Counted from the first letter of the stretch, positions 1-9,202 are shown. The stretch: DNA of 64,000 bases from an uncultured Lachnospiraceae bacterium (GCA_910586555.1 CAJUJY010000001.1:62001-126000); one strand, 5' to 3'. Numbers and translations are program-made. Notes: generated by a model from the sequence alone, not told the origin.

Positions 1-2
1 TG

Positions 3-1436
3 GGTGAAGGATTTAATAAAGAAAAATATGCTATAAGAGTTGAAACAGATAATAATACTGAACTTAATCTTGTAGACAGTCCAGCCAGGGAAACTGATGG
101 CAGGTCTGAGTATATGCTTTATAACTGGAAAGGTGGTATTTTAGGCGCTGAAGATAGCAATATTAATAAGAGAATAAAGCAGTCTAATAATGTAACATTT
201 AAAGCATTTGATAAAGAAACTGAAAAATCTAAGACATTAGAATATAATAAATTAGTTGATACAGTTTCATTAACATATTCAATTGTATCAGTAAAAGAAA
301 CAGAATTACTTAGTGGTAATAGTTTACAATCTGGTAAAGATTTTACCAAGGTAGACAAGGAATGGTCAAATGGTTATTCTGTTGTTCCAACATCTGCTAT
401 AAGGGATAATGTTTCAATTGAGTTAGATAATAAAACTGGTAAATACTTCTTATATACAGATAATACACAAAATGCTAATGGTACTTATATAAAAGGTGAG
501 AATGGCTTAAAGGATCTTGTAACAGCAGGAGAAGATAAGCTGGTTATTGGTGGAAGTAAATTAAGCCACCCTGATATTAGCATTACTGATGATAAACTTG
601 GCATCAGGGTAAAGGGTACTACAAGAAGTGGTTTACGTTGTACATTACCTACAAAATACTATAATCTTTCTGAACAGAGTGATATTCAATTAAATGAAAA
701 TAAGAACAAAATATCTGCTGTAACAAGTGGCGCACTTACATGGAACCAGTTATATGATGATAATGATGCAAGAAATAAGAGAATTACTGCTAATAAAACA
801 TTAGCAATAGAAGTTACTACAACCAGGCTGCAAGACCAATATGCAAATACTGATCCTGGTAAAATAGAGGATTATATGTATGTTAAAAACATGGTAACAC
901 AAAAGATTGGTATTTCAGATGAGATTCCTTATCCTGCAAGCCTTGACAGTGCATATAAACCTGACCAGTTTGTTGGACTTGGTAAAGATTTGTTTAATGT
1001 AACACGTACTGAATTAGGCTTTTGTAAACCAGGTACAGTTTTCGACCAGTATGGCGAAGTAATAAGCCAGAATAGTCTTGCTTACACATATTCAGTTGCA
1101 TTAACAAAGGAAAATACAGATGAAGATAAAACACATCTTATAAACAGCTTTACACCATATGGAAATGGTACTCAGGGATTAAGTGTTTCAGGTATTGAAA
1201 TCGGTGATGAATTTGACCTTACAATAAGTGTAGCATATAAGGCAAAGGATTACCAGAATCTTGGATTTACTGCACAGCCATATAAACTTAAAGCTCCTGC
1301 TGACAGTGCTGCATTTATTTTAAGTGAAGATGTTAAAGGTGGCATTGATGGCAAAGAAGTTATACGTAGTATGAATAGTGATAAAAACTGGCGTGAAGAT
1401 GAAATTATTAACGGTGGTTTAGGAATGAAGAAATAA
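3..1436 (+). CDS. Large surface protein, 3' part only
   Basis: The frame is open from the left edge, so the start lies outside the window; the first internal Met at 114 is not a likely start. The visible 477 residues are beta-rich and Asn/Thr-rich with no membrane segment or LPXTG signal. Three blocks match the C-terminal third of the 1066-residue protein encoded at 5519-8719: an ARNKR-like stretch, a FDQYGEV motif (RDQYGDI in the paralogue) and a GIEIGDEFDLT motif (GAEIKDTFDLT in the paralogue). The two are therefore paralogues pointing toward each other across the lipoprotein cluster. Function is unknown; extracellular surface location is inferred from the paralogue's signal peptide. A strong terminator follows the stop. 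Confidence 0.75.
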   Translation, partial: GEGFNKEKYAIRVETDNNTELNLVDSPARETDGRSEYMLYNWKGGILGAEDSNINKRIKQSNNVTFKAFDKETEKSKTLEYNKLVDTVSLTYSIVSVKETELLSGNSLQSGKDFTKVDKEWSNGYSVVPTSAIRDNVSIELDNKTGKYFLYTDNTQNANGTYIKGENGLKDLVTAGEDKLVIGGSKLSHPDISITDDKLGIRVKGTTRSGLRCTLPTKYYNLSEQSDIQLNENKNKISAVTSGALTWNQLYDDNDARNKRITANKTLAIEVTTTRLQDQYANTDPGKIEDYMYVKNMVTQKIGISDEIPYPASLDSAYKPDQFVGLGKDLFNVTRTELGFCKPGTVFDQYGEVISQNSLAYTYSVALTKENTDEDKTHLINSFTPYGNGTQGLSVSGIEIGDEFDLTISVAYKAKDYQNLGFTAQPYKLKAPADSAAFILSEDVKGGIDGKEVIRSMNSDKNWREDEIINGGLGMKK

Positions 1437-1472
1437 GTTTAACTATTAATAGTCTGAAAGAATAAGTTTTAT

Positions 1473-1509
1473 AACAATCCTTCCTATTTATAAGGGAGGA
1501 TTGTTTTTT
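1473..1509 (+). terminator. Rho-independent terminator
   Basis: A 12-bp stem (AACAATCCTTCC with GGGAGGATTGTT, one G-U pair) with a 9-nt loop is followed directly by a T run. It ends the upstream surface-protein transcript 37 bp past its stop. Confidence 0.85.
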
Positions 1510-1528
1510 GAAAGGAAATGTATAAATT

Positions 1529-2278
1529 ATGAAAAAGAAGATATATTCAGGATTGTTAATAACAATTTTATTAACAGGCATAACAGGTTGTGGCAAAAAA
1601 GAGGACAATATCACTAATAGTCCTGTTCCTACAAAACTTGTATCTAATACAGATACTTCAAAAAATACTGTACCAGAAAATACTAAAGTACTAGCTACCC
1701 CAGATTTTAACAAGCAAGAAAGTGCGAAACCATCTATAAGCCAAAAACCAGAAAATACAGAACCATCTATAGCTCAAAAACCAAAAAGTACAGAACCAGC
1801 CATAACACCAAAACCAGAAATTAAAATAGGTGAACTTTCTGCATCACAACAGTATTCAGATATAAGCAGAACCATCAAAGTCCTTGGGTTAAAAGAATAT
1901 AAAAAACTTAAAAGTAAAAAATATACAGATAAAGCCTCAAAAGGGAAAAAATTTTTAATTCTATTTTTATCCATAAAGAATAATAGTAATGAAGATGATT
2001 ATATTAATTATAATTATATTTCAGCTAAAATAGACGGAATAGAAACAGAACATACAGCAATATTTAATAATCCCCAAAATTATCCAACAATATTTGATAC
2101 TATTAAATCTGGAAAAAATGCTGCTGGCTTTATTGTATGGGAAGTGCCATCTAGTTGGAAAAAGTTAGAATTAACTTATAGTGGCTGGAAAGATATAAAT
2201 AATGTAAAACTTGAAGCTGCATTTACACCAGAAGATTTATCAGACCCTGTTATTTATAATGCAAATGATTATAATTAA
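1529..2278 (+). CDS. DUF4352-type lipoprotein
   Basis: This 249-residue protein has a lipoprotein signal peptide with lipobox ITGC near residue 21, then a low-complexity Lys/Pro/Thr/Glu linker with repeated QKPENTEPSI-like units (about 60-95), then a C-terminal immunoglobulin-like domain of the DUF4352 type (about 100-249). The domain carries the family pattern LGLKEYKKLKSKKYTDK followed by FLILFLSIKNNS. It should be anchored outside the cell membrane; its ligand is unknown. AAAGG lies upstream of the ATG. Close paralogues sit at 2470-3213, 3308-3820 (broken) and 4663-5367, and a more distant one at 19721-20473. It is convergent with the 2470-3213 copy, with a shared terminator between them. 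Confidence 0.8.
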   Translation: MKKKIYSGLLITILLTGITGCGKKEDNITNSPVPTKLVSNTDTSKNTVPENTKVLATPDFNKQESAKPSISQKPENTEPSIAQKPKSTEPAITPKPEIKIGELSASQQYSDISRTIKVLGLKEYKKLKSKKYTDKASKGKKFLILFLSIKNNSNEDDYINYNYISAKIDGIETEHTAIFNNPQNYPTIFDTIKSGKNAAGFIVWEVPSSWKKLELTYSGWKDINNVKLEAAFTPEDLSDPVIYNANDYN

Positions 2279-2370
2279 CCCTTATCAGGTAAAATGGTAA
2301 ATAATCATCTAAAGACAGTAATAATTGTGGATATATTTATAGATTATTATAAATTATAAGATTAAAGTTT

Positions 2371-2425
2371 AAAAAATACCACTTATTCCTGGATAGCCAG
2401 TTATAACAAATAAGTGGTATTTTTA
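2371..2425. terminator. Bidirectional terminator between convergent lipoprotein genes
   Basis: AATACCACTTATT (2375-2387) pairs with AATAAGTGGTATT (2409-2422 region), flanked by an A run on the left and a T run on the right, so it can act for both converging transcripts. Confidence 0.7.
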
Positions 2426-2469
2426 TATAAAAATATAAGGATTAGCAGTTTTAAATAATACAAATTATA

Positions 2470-3213
2470 TCACTGGAAATTAGAAGCATTATAAATTAAT
2501 GGATTTGATAAATCTTTAGGAGTAAATTCTGCTGTTAAGGTTAATCCATTAATATTTTTCCATGCGCTGTATTCCATTTCAAATTTCTTCCAGTTCTTTG
2601 GCACTTCCCATACAATAAAGCCTCCTATTGTACTTCCAGCTTCTATATTCGTAAATATTGTAGGATAATTGAATGGCTCATTTACAAGAAATGTATGTTC
2701 TATATCTTTGCCATCAACTTTTGCAGTAATATAATTAGGATTTATATAATCCTTTTCGTTACCTGTATTCCTGATTGATAGAAAAAGAACAAGAAATTTT
2801 TTATTCTTTTTAGCTTTATCTGTATAATTATCACCTTTAAGGGATTTATATTGCTTTAATCCAAGAAATTTAACTTCCCTGTATGCATCAGAATACTGTT
2901 GTTTCGCAGTTAATTTTCCAGCTTTAGGTTCAATAGTTTCTGTAACTTCAGAACCCTGGTTTTCATCTATGGAAGGTGTCGTTGCAGAAGATGGCTCTTT
3001 GGTTGTATTATCCCCATTATTCTTATCTTCTTCATTGTTTCCATTATCTGTATTATTCTCATTATCTTTATTGTTTTCATCATCTTTTGGTGCTTCTGTA
3101 TTGTTTCCAGAAATATTTTCATCATTTGAATCTTTATTATTATTGTTCCCACAGCCAGATATACTTATACATAATATAACAGTTAAAATTGCCAGATATA
3201 ATCTTTTTTTCAT
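2470..3213 (-). CDS. DUF4352-type lipoprotein
   Basis: A 247-residue paralogue of the 1529-2278 protein. It has a signal peptide with lipobox ISGC (Cys about 21), then a very acidic, Asn/Asp/Glu-rich linker with degenerate NNDNE repeats (about 23-75), then the DUF4352-like domain (about 100-247) with LGLKQYKSLKGDNYTDK and KFLVLFLSIRN motifs. The ending DLSNPLIYNASNFQ is nearly the same as in the other copies. AAAGGA precedes the ATG. The linker differs completely from copy to copy while the C-terminal domain is kept, as expected of a domain held off the membrane by a flexible tether. Exact role unknown. Confidence 0.8.
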   Translation of the reverse strand: MKKRLYLAILTVILCISISGCGNNNNKDSNDENISGNNTEAPKDDENNKDNENNTDNGNNEEDKNNGDNTTKEPSSATTPSIDENQGSEVTETIEPKAGKLTAKQQYSDAYREVKFLGLKQYKSLKGDNYTDKAKKNKKFLVLFLSIRNTGNEKDYINPNYITAKVDGKDIEHTFLVNEPFNYPTIFTNIEAGSTIGGFIVWEVPKNWKKFEMEYSAWKNINGLTLTAEFTPKDLSNPLIYNASNFQ

Positions 3214-3307
3214 AGTAAATATATTCCTTTCCTGTTTTATAGCCTAAGCATCTATCTATAGGATACCAAAAATTTCATAAAATAAACATATTTTATAAAA
3301 ATATTTG

Positions 3308-3820
3308 TTAGTTTTGCCCATTATTTAAATAATCACTAGAATTATAAATTAATGGGTCAGATAAATCACCAGGAGTAAAACTTCCGTTCAATGATATATT
3401 ATCTGTATCTTTCCAGCCATTATATGTTATTTCAAGTTTTTTCCATTTACTGGGAACTTCCCATGCAATAAAACCAGCAATATTTCCTTCTGGCTGTATA
3501 TGTGTAAATATTGTAGGATAACCTTTGTGGTCATTTAATAAAAAAGTATGTTCTATTTCTTCACCATCAAGCTTTGCCTTAAAATAGTTATAATTTATGT
3601 AAATTTCCTCATAGGAATTATTTTTAATAGATAAAAATTAAAAATAAAACAAGATACTTATTATTTTTTTCGGGAGTATCAGTATAAGTTTTACCTTTTA
3701 TTTTTTTATATTCTTTAAGTCCAAGAAATGTAACTGAACGGTTTGCATCAGAATATGGCATACCAGCAGAAACAGCCGCCTTTTTAATTACAGGGGTTTC
3801 TTCGGGAATAGTGGTGGGGA
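3308..3820 (-). pseudogene. Broken DUF4352 lipoprotein gene (5' truncated, frameshifted)
   Basis: Reading leftwards, the sequence encodes a DUF4352 domain in two frames. The first (about 3820-3646) gives SDANRSVTFLGLKEYKKIKG and ends in KYLVLFL; the second (about 3631-3308) resumes with SIKNNS and runs to DPLIYNSSDYLNNGQN and a stop. Between them is a perfect tandem 7-bp duplication (TAAAAAT twice, 3632-3645 on the plus strand) which shifts the frame and creates an early stop; removing one unit restores the paralogues' FLSIKN motif. The signal peptide and linker are missing: from about 3815 the sequence is replaced by the end of another gene on the opposite strand. Confidence 0.8.
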
Positions 3821-4027
3821 AAGATTGAAATTGAAAATCTTGGCAGTAGTAGCACAAAAGTATCTTATTACATATCTTCAGATGAGTTTTCGGATATGCC
3901 TTTAAATGCATCTTCAAATAATAATATACCAGAACAGGATATGAAGACACAAATTGCTGATAATAATGATATTCTAAAAGACAGCAGCCTGCCTAAAGAC
4001 ACTCCTATATACCTGTATAAAAAATAA
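3812..4027 (+). pseudogene. 3' remnant of an unidentified gene, fused head-on to a broken lipoprotein gene
   Basis: On the plus strand the frame from 3812 to the stop at 4025-4027 reads as plausible protein (blocks such as IENLGSSSTKVSYYISSDE and LPKDTPIYLYKK) with ordinary codon use, but a stop at 3809-3811 and the minus-strand lipoprotein remnant lie immediately upstream. It looks like the last 70 or so codons of a secreted protein whose 5' part was lost in the rearrangement that also beheaded the 3308-3820 gene. Family not recognised. Confidence 0.45.
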
Positions 4028-4140
4028 ATGTTAAAATATATAAATAAAACTTTTTCATAATTAGTATCCTCATTTTTGTATAAAATTATGTTCATATTAA
4101 TTTTTTGTATTTATAATCAAAATATATTATAAAATACTTT

Positions 4141-4178
4141 AAAAAATAATCCTCCCTCATCAAGAGGAAGGATTATTA
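4141..4178 (-). terminator. Rho-independent terminator (minus strand)
   Basis: AATAATCC-type stem (about 4147-4156 with 4169-4178) followed on the minus strand by six T. It lies behind the 4233-4424 remnant and resembles the terminator at 1473-1509 behind the paralogous surface gene. Confidence 0.7.
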
Positions 4179-4232
4179 TAAATTAATAATAGTATTTGTG
4201 CTAGATAATAGTTAATAATTATCTATTCATAC

Positions 4233-4424
4233 CTAATATACATCTTTATGGAAATCTGCATCTGTATCATTCTCTTTCTTAGTAGAAATTTTTTCAGATG
4301 TATCAGAACCAACTGTAACATTTAAATCAGATGAAACATTGTAGCCATCTATCCATGGAGGTCTTTGCAGGGTTATGTTTAAAAAAGCACTTGCTTTTTT
4401 ACCACAGGTAAAATATACTATTTA
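4233..4424 (-). pseudogene. 3' remnant of a surface-protein gene
   Basis: A minus-strand frame closed by a stop upstream near 4425 encodes about 60 residues (including KKASAFLNITLQRPPWIDG and KENDTDADFHKDVY) and ends at a stop at 4233-4235, with a terminator just beyond. The start of the fragment resembles the final beta-strand of the flanking surface proteins (ADSAAFIL, ADVCALI). No start codon or Shine-Dalgarno site is present, so it is read as a leftover gene end. Confidence 0.4.
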
Positions 4425-4597
4425 TAATTGTTAATATTCAAAAAAATATATAAATAAATTTTTATTATATAAGAGTATACTTGTTTCATGAAATATGTTT
4501 TTAAATAAACCTCTTCTATAATTTAAATTATGTAAATTTTATAATGAGTATATATGAAGAACTATGCAAACTGATTATATGGAATAATATTTAATAT

Positions 4598-4638
4598 AAA
4601 ACCAGCCCTTGCCTGTCTAAATAGGGGGTGCTGGTTTT
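4598..4638. terminator. Terminator hairpin behind lipoprotein gene
   Basis: AAAACCAGC (4598-4606) pairs with GCTGGTTTT (4630-4638). T runs are present on both sides; position suits the minus-strand gene ending at 4663. Confidence 0.65.
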
Positions 4639-4662
4639 TGGTATATGTATAAATATATTTTT

Positions 4663-5367
4663 TTAACTATATTGTGGAGGATCAAAATAATCATCAGGAG
4701 TAAATGTGCAGTTTAAGCTTAAGTTACTGCTGTCTTTCCAGCCATCATATATAACTTCAATTTTTTTCCAGTCTTCTGGTACTTCCCATACAATAAATCC
4801 TCTAAGGGTTTCACCTGGTTCTATATTTTTAAAAATAGTCTGGAAACCTTCTGGCTCATTAAATAGAACTGAATTTTTAATTTCCTTTCCGTCAACTTTT
4901 GTGGACAGGTAATTGACATTTATATAGTCTTTATCGTTAAGTTTATTATTTATTTCTAAAAATAATACAAGAAACTCTTTATTCTTAGCGGCTTTATCCT
5001 TATATAGTTTGCTTTTAATCTTTTTATATGTTTTAAGACCTATTACATTTATCTGGCGGTTATCATCTGCATAACCTGATTTAGTATCAATAACTGCTTC
5101 AATGGTTTTATTGTTCTCCTCTGGCTCCTGGCTTTGTTCTGGGTTTTCTGTTACAATGGGTGTTTCTGTTTCAGAAGATGCTTCTGGTTCATTGCCAGCT
5201 TTTTTGTTACCACCACTTGTTATATTATTATTCCCTTCAGAAGAAGATACAGCAGGTGATGGTAATGTACTTTGTCCTGTTTTAATATCTGTTTCTGTTT
5301 TTCCACATGAAGAAAACAGAATTATTACACATAAAATTGACGGAATAAAATTGTATATTTTTTTCAT
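4663..5367 (-). CDS. DUF4352-type lipoprotein
   Basis: A third intact paralogue, 234 residues from the ATG at 5367 (a GTG four codons upstream is possible; neither has a strong ribosome site). The signal peptide has lipobox FSSC. A Ser/Gly/Glu/Pro linker (about 25-85) precedes the DUF4352-like domain with IGLKTYKKIKSKLYKDK and FLVLFLEINN motifs; the ending differs from the other copies (DYFDPPQYS). It lies directly downstream of the large surface protein at 5519-8719 on the same strand, but a terminator hairpin separates them. Role unknown. Confidence 0.8.
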   Translation of the reverse strand: MKKIYNFIPSILCVIILFSSCGKTETDIKTGQSTLPSPAVSSSEGNNNITSGGNKKAGNEPEASSETETPIVTENPEQSQEPEENNKTIEAVIDTKSGYADDNRQINVIGLKTYKKIKSKLYKDKAAKNKEFLVLFLEINNKLNDKDYINVNYLSTKVDGKEIKNSVLFNEPEGFQTIFKNIEPGETLRGFIVWEVPEDWKKIEVIYDGWKDSSNLSLNCTFTPDDYFDPPQYS

Positions 5368-5410
5368 AAAAAATTTCACACTTTCTGTTTATAATTTATT
5401 GTTTAAAATT

Positions 5411-5463
5411 AAAAATATAGAGGAAATTCTATATGTCATAGACATTAAGAACCTCCTCTATAT
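5411..5463 (-). terminator. Terminator behind the 1066-residue surface protein
   Basis: ATATAGAGGA (5415-5424) pairs with TCCTCTATAT (5454-5463); five T follow on the minus strand. Confidence 0.65.
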
Positions 5464-5518
5464 AAATTGTTTTAATGAATATTTAAATATACTGAGATAT
5501 ATCTAAACATTTATATAA

Positions 5519-8500
5519 TTATCTGTCATAACCTAATGTGTCACGCAAAGTATGCCTCTTGCCATCTTTCATTTCTACAAATTCATCTTCATTACCATCA
5601 CTGTTAATTAAGGCACATACATCTGCTCCCATAGTTACTGGAACTTTGGCACTTACGTTTATTCCTTCAACAGTTGCAGTTAAATCAAATGTATCTTTAA
5701 TTTCAGCACCAGTAATCTTTGCTCCCTTTGAGTTATTCTGGCTTACTGCAAAGCTCTTTGGAAGATGTGCAAATTCTCCAGAATTTTCTACAATATTTGA
5801 AACTGAGAACTCTACACCCCTGTCATTAACAATGTCACCATACTGATCCCTTATTATAACACTTGGATCCCATTCATCCCATGCATTGTCCTTTACAGGA
5901 ATACTGCTGCTAAATGTATAATTTGTATCTTTTGCTTCTAAGAGAAGTTTATTTGCCACAGCCTTATACTGGCAGAATGATACACTTACTGGATAACTTA
6001 TAGCATCTGATAAAGTTACAGAAGTCTTTACAGTTCCAAGAAGCTCTGATTCATCAGTAGTTGTTCCATAAACTTTAACAGCTACATTTTTCCTTGCATC
6101 TCTTCTTGTATGTCTTGCTGTATTGAAGTCATATAAATCATTATACCTTATAACTTCGCCTGCTTCTTCTGGTTTACTATTTGTATAATCTATAAGACCC
6201 TTAATTGTAGCATTACCATTATTATTTCCAGCCTTTTCTACTTTAAATGTAGCTAAGCCCTCTTTTCCAATAGTAGCATAGAATTTATTAGGAACAGTAA
6301 CGGATTTGCCATCATAAGTACCTAATACTTTTAATTCACGCTCTGTTTCTATTGTTGCTGGACCATTGCCATTTTCATTTAATGCTATTGATGAACCAGA
6401 AGCAGCTTCAATCGCATCACCATTTTCCCAGTTAGTATAATTTGTTTTAAGCCTGATTTTTTGTATATTATTAATTCTTAAATCAGAAAGGCCTCTTACT
6501 GGAACTATAGTATAATCAACACTGTGGTTTGTATCAACTGCATCCCATGTTTTTCTTACTGTATCATTTTCATTTTCAAGCCTTACAACAGAATACCTGA
6601 TATTTTCAACGGCTGCCCTGTTGCCTTTAATTTCATTTGTCTTTATTTGTAACTTATCATGCCCATCTTTAGTTAAAACACCGAAGTTTTCACTTGAAAC
6701 ATCAAGAGCACTGCCACTGCTAACAAGAACCTCTTTATCGATGTTACTGCCTATAGCAGAATAATCAACTTTTACACCATATTTTTTGCCATCAAATCCA
6801 TTATTAGATGTACTTGTTTCTGTGAAAAATGCCTGTGCTTTATCGTCATCAAGAACTTTACCATACTGGTCTATATACTTAACTGCATCACCTTCAAAGA
6901 ATTTAACTTCTACCTTATTATCTTCTGTTATTGTGTCATTATTATCGTCATTAAGTTTAACAGAAGAAACAGCTACAGGACGTCTTGTATCAGATACATA
7001 CATCATTATATTGCTGCTTTCTCCACCTATAACTGTTGTTACAAGTGAAACTGGACGGTCAACACCATCATGTGATGAAGATGTTTTAAAGTTTTTTGCA
7101 CTTTCTGTATCATCCCATATTATCCTTGCAGCACCAGTTTCAGTTTCGCGTACTGTAAGCTTACCTGCTGAAGTTGTAAGCTTTAACTGGTTTGTAGAAC
7201 GTACAATTGTTTCATAGTTTGTAACATCATTCCCGTTAGTATCCTTAGCAACAAAAGGAATAGTTATATTTGTATCACCATCAGCTATAGTTTCTGTTGG
7301 TGCACTAAGTGATAAGCTCTTAAGCACAGCACCAGCACCAATTACAAAGTTCTTTGTAGTCCTGTTGCCTGTTGTATTGGAAATAGCTGTAATATTTACT
7401 TCGCCACCTTTATCAATATACATACCAGGTTCAACAGTTACTGAACAATATTTCCTGCCTTTAATTGTATATATATCACCCTGCTTAAATTCAGATTTGA
7501 TAAGTGTAGGGTTATCAGCTATAAATGTAACCTTTGGTTTTGATGAATCTGTAAAGCTCTTATCAGCTTCCATCTCATTGCCATCCTGGTCATATGCTGT
7601 GAATAATAAAGAATATTTACCTACTGCAAAATCCTTAGGAAGTGTTTCAAGGATAGTGCCCTTGTCATCTTTATTTACAAAACCTTCAAATTTTATAGTA
7701 TCAAGAGCCCTTACCATTCCAACAGGAAGTGTTGCCTGTACACTCTTACCACTCTTTGTATCTACACCGACAATATAAACATTTGTACCATAAGTAAATT
7801 CTGTATTATCGCCAGTATTTTTTTTAATTTTAAGACAGCCTGTAGATTTATCTGCTTTAACCGGGCCAGTACCTGAAGTCCATGTAAGGGAAGTTGATGT
7901 CCTCATGCTTTCGCCATACTGGTCTACTACATCATAATAAACATATAATTCCTTTTTATCTTCATTAGTTAATGCTGTTTTACTCTTTATAACAATGTCC
8001 TGTACACTCTGCTCTTTAATCTCTACATCTTTGCTCTGTTTACTTTCACCTGCTGTTGCTGTAACTGTATATGTGCCTACAGCGTATTTAGAAGCTGATG
8101 TAAATGTAGCAGTTGTCCTTGCTTCATCAATAACAGCCTTAACGCCTGTGTCTGTAGTTCCCTTTGTTAATGTAAGGACTGCTGTAGCAGGAAGTGCAGA
8201 TTCAAATGTTGCTACAATTGTAGTAGCTGATTTAGCTTCAACACTTGTGATAGCTCCCACTGTATCAGCTGAAGGTGCCTGCGTTGGAGCTGTTGTTGGC
8301 TCTGTTGTAGGTGCCTGTGTTGGAGCTGTTGTTGGTTCTGGAGCCTGTGTTGGCTTTGTTGTAGGTTTTGTTGTTGGCTTTGGTGTTGCTTTAGCCTTTA
8401 CTGTAATCTTACATTTATATTTCTTTTTCTTGTAAGTTGCTGTAATTGTTGCTGTACCTTTTTTCTTTGCTTTTACTTTACCTTTTTTACCAACTGTGGC

Positions 8501-8719
8501 AATCTTCTTATTGCTAGAAGTAAATTTTGCCTTTGTTGTTACATTCTTAGTACCTTCTTTTAATTTAAGAGTTACTGTTTTTCCAACAGTAAGTGTCTTC
8601 TTTGCTGGAGTAAGTTTCACTTTCTTAGCTGCTGCTGCAGTAGTAGGTATATTCACGCTTGTCATTGTGACAGCTAATGTTAAAACCGCTGCGGCAACTT
8701 TAGTTGCATTTCTTCTCAT
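5519..8719 (-). CDS. Secreted surface protein with N-terminal Big2-like domain
   Basis: This 1066-residue protein has a Sec signal peptide (cleavage near the AAAA run at about 27-31), a very lysine-rich bacterial Ig-like (Big2) domain (about 32-108, with TATITATYKKKKYKC), and a Pro/Thr/Ala linker with TAPTQAP repeats (about 108-150). About 900 beta-rich residues follow with repeated DQYG motifs, typical of stacked Ig-like domains. No LPXTG motif or C-terminal membrane anchor is visible; the basic Big2 domain could bind anionic wall polymers (inference). AAGGAGG lies at good distance from the ATG, and a near-perfect sigma-A promoter lies just upstream. Its last third is paralogous to the protein at 3-1436. 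Function unknown; adhesion or structural surface roles are possible. Confidence 0.8.
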   Translation of the reverse strand: MRRNATKVAAAVLTLAVTMTSVNIPTTAAAAKKVKLTPAKKTLTVGKTVTLKLKEGTKNVTTKAKFTSSNKKIATVGKKGKVKAKKKGTATITATYKKKKYKCKITVKAKATPKPTTKPTTKPTQAPEPTTAPTQAPTTEPTTAPTQAPSADTVGAITSVEAKSATTIVATFESALPATAVLTLTKGTTDTGVKAVIDEARTTATFTSASKYAVGTYTVTATAGESKQSKDVEIKEQSVQDIVIKSKTALTNEDKKELYVYYDVVDQYGESMRTSTSLTWTSGTGPVKADKSTGCLKIKKNTGDNTEFTYGTNVYIVGVDTKSGKSVQATLPVGMVRALDTIKFEGFVNKDDKGTILETLPKDFAVGKYSLLFTAYDQDGNEMEADKSFTDSSKPKVTFIADNPTLIKSEFKQGDIYTIKGRKYCSVTVEPGMYIDKGGEVNITAISNTTGNRTTKNFVIGAGAVLKSLSLSAPTETIADGDTNITIPFVAKDTNGNDVTNYETIVRSTNQLKLTTSAGKLTVRETETGAARIIWDDTESAKNFKTSSSHDGVDRPVSLVTTVIGGESSNIMMYVSDTRRPVAVSSVKLNDDNNDTITEDNKVEVKFFEGDAVKYIDQYGKVLDDDKAQAFFTETSTSNNGFDGKKYGVKVDYSAIGSNIDKEVLVSSGSALDVSSENFGVLTKDGHDKLQIKTNEIKGNRAAVENIRYSVVRLENENDTVRKTWDAVDTNHSVDYTIVPVRGLSDLRINNIQKIRLKTNYTNWENGDAIEAASGSSIALNENGNGPATIETERELKVLGTYDGKSVTVPNKFYATIGKEGLATFKVEKAGNNNGNATIKGLIDYTNSKPEEAGEVIRYNDLYDFNTARHTRRDARKNVAVKVYGTTTDESELLGTVKTSVTLSDAISYPVSVSFCQYKAVANKLLLEAKDTNYTFSSSIPVKDNAWDEWDPSVIIRDQYGDIVNDRGVEFSVSNIVENSGEFAHLPKSFAVSQNNSKGAKITGAEIKDTFDLTATVEGINVSAKVPVTMGADVCALINSDGNEDEFVEMKDGKRHTLRDTLGYDR

Positions 8720-8750
8720 TTAATATGCCTCCTTATATTTTTATTCTACA

Positions 8751-8779
8751 ATAATACATCAGATGTTGTATTTTGTCAA
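8751..8779 (-). promoter_or_regulatory. Sigma-A promoter of the surface protein
   Basis: On the minus strand TTGACA (8774-8779) and TATTAT (8751-8756) are separated by exactly 17 bp, about 32 bp upstream of the start codon at 8719, with AAGGAGG between. Confidence 0.85.
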
Positions 8780-9202
8780 TCCTGAATTTTTACATTTTTC
8801 ACACTTTTTTGTATTCCACTGTGCTGCCAGCCCCCTGCTGGCAAAAAAGATGAGCAAAACTACTTTGCGCAGTCTCACTCATCTTTTCCTAAAAATACAA
8901 AAAACCAATTGAGAAAAAATGTAAATACTAACAAAAGTGTATCCTTGATATAGGATAATCTCCCATCTATTGTATTCAAGAATAATACCACACCTTTAGT
9001 ATTTAGTCAACCATTTTTTTCTTGCATCATGGATATAAAAACTGTTCCAGATGTTTAAAAAGTGGTTTGAATGAGCTACAAGTATTTTATATAATTTTTA
9101 TTTGTCATTTCAATGTCACAAAATTTCAAATTTCATGTCACATTCGTACAAATTTCATGTCAAAAATATAAGCTTTTCATGTCAAACTTGCCTAAACCGC
9201 AT
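8780..9202. other. Gene-free stretch with hairpins and a phased repeat array
   Basis: No convincing ORF. It holds a GCCAGC/GCTGGC hairpin (about 8825-8841), a larger hairpin AAAAGATGAG (8845-8854) with CTCATCTTTT (8877-8886) that may be a terminator for plus-strand transcription, and the TGTCA array listed separately (9101-9184). Confidence 0.6.
9101..9184. repeat. Four TGTCA-ending direct repeats at 22-bp intervals
   Basis: TTTCATGTCA occurs at 9131-9140, 9153-9162 and 9175-9184, and a variant TTTCAATGTCA at 9108-9118. The TGTCA ends fall at 9118, 9140, 9162 and 9184, an exact 22-bp period (two DNA turns). A further TTTGTCA sits 11 bp before the first. Such arrays occur as transposase-binding sites at the ends of IS21-, Mu- or Tn7-like elements, or as operator arrays; no transposase gene is nearby. 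Confidence 0.7.

Noticed and set aside
3868..4095. A minus-strand 75-codon ORF
   Set aside because: It is hydrophobic shadow of the plus-strand gene remnant at 3812-4027; no ribosome site or homology pattern.
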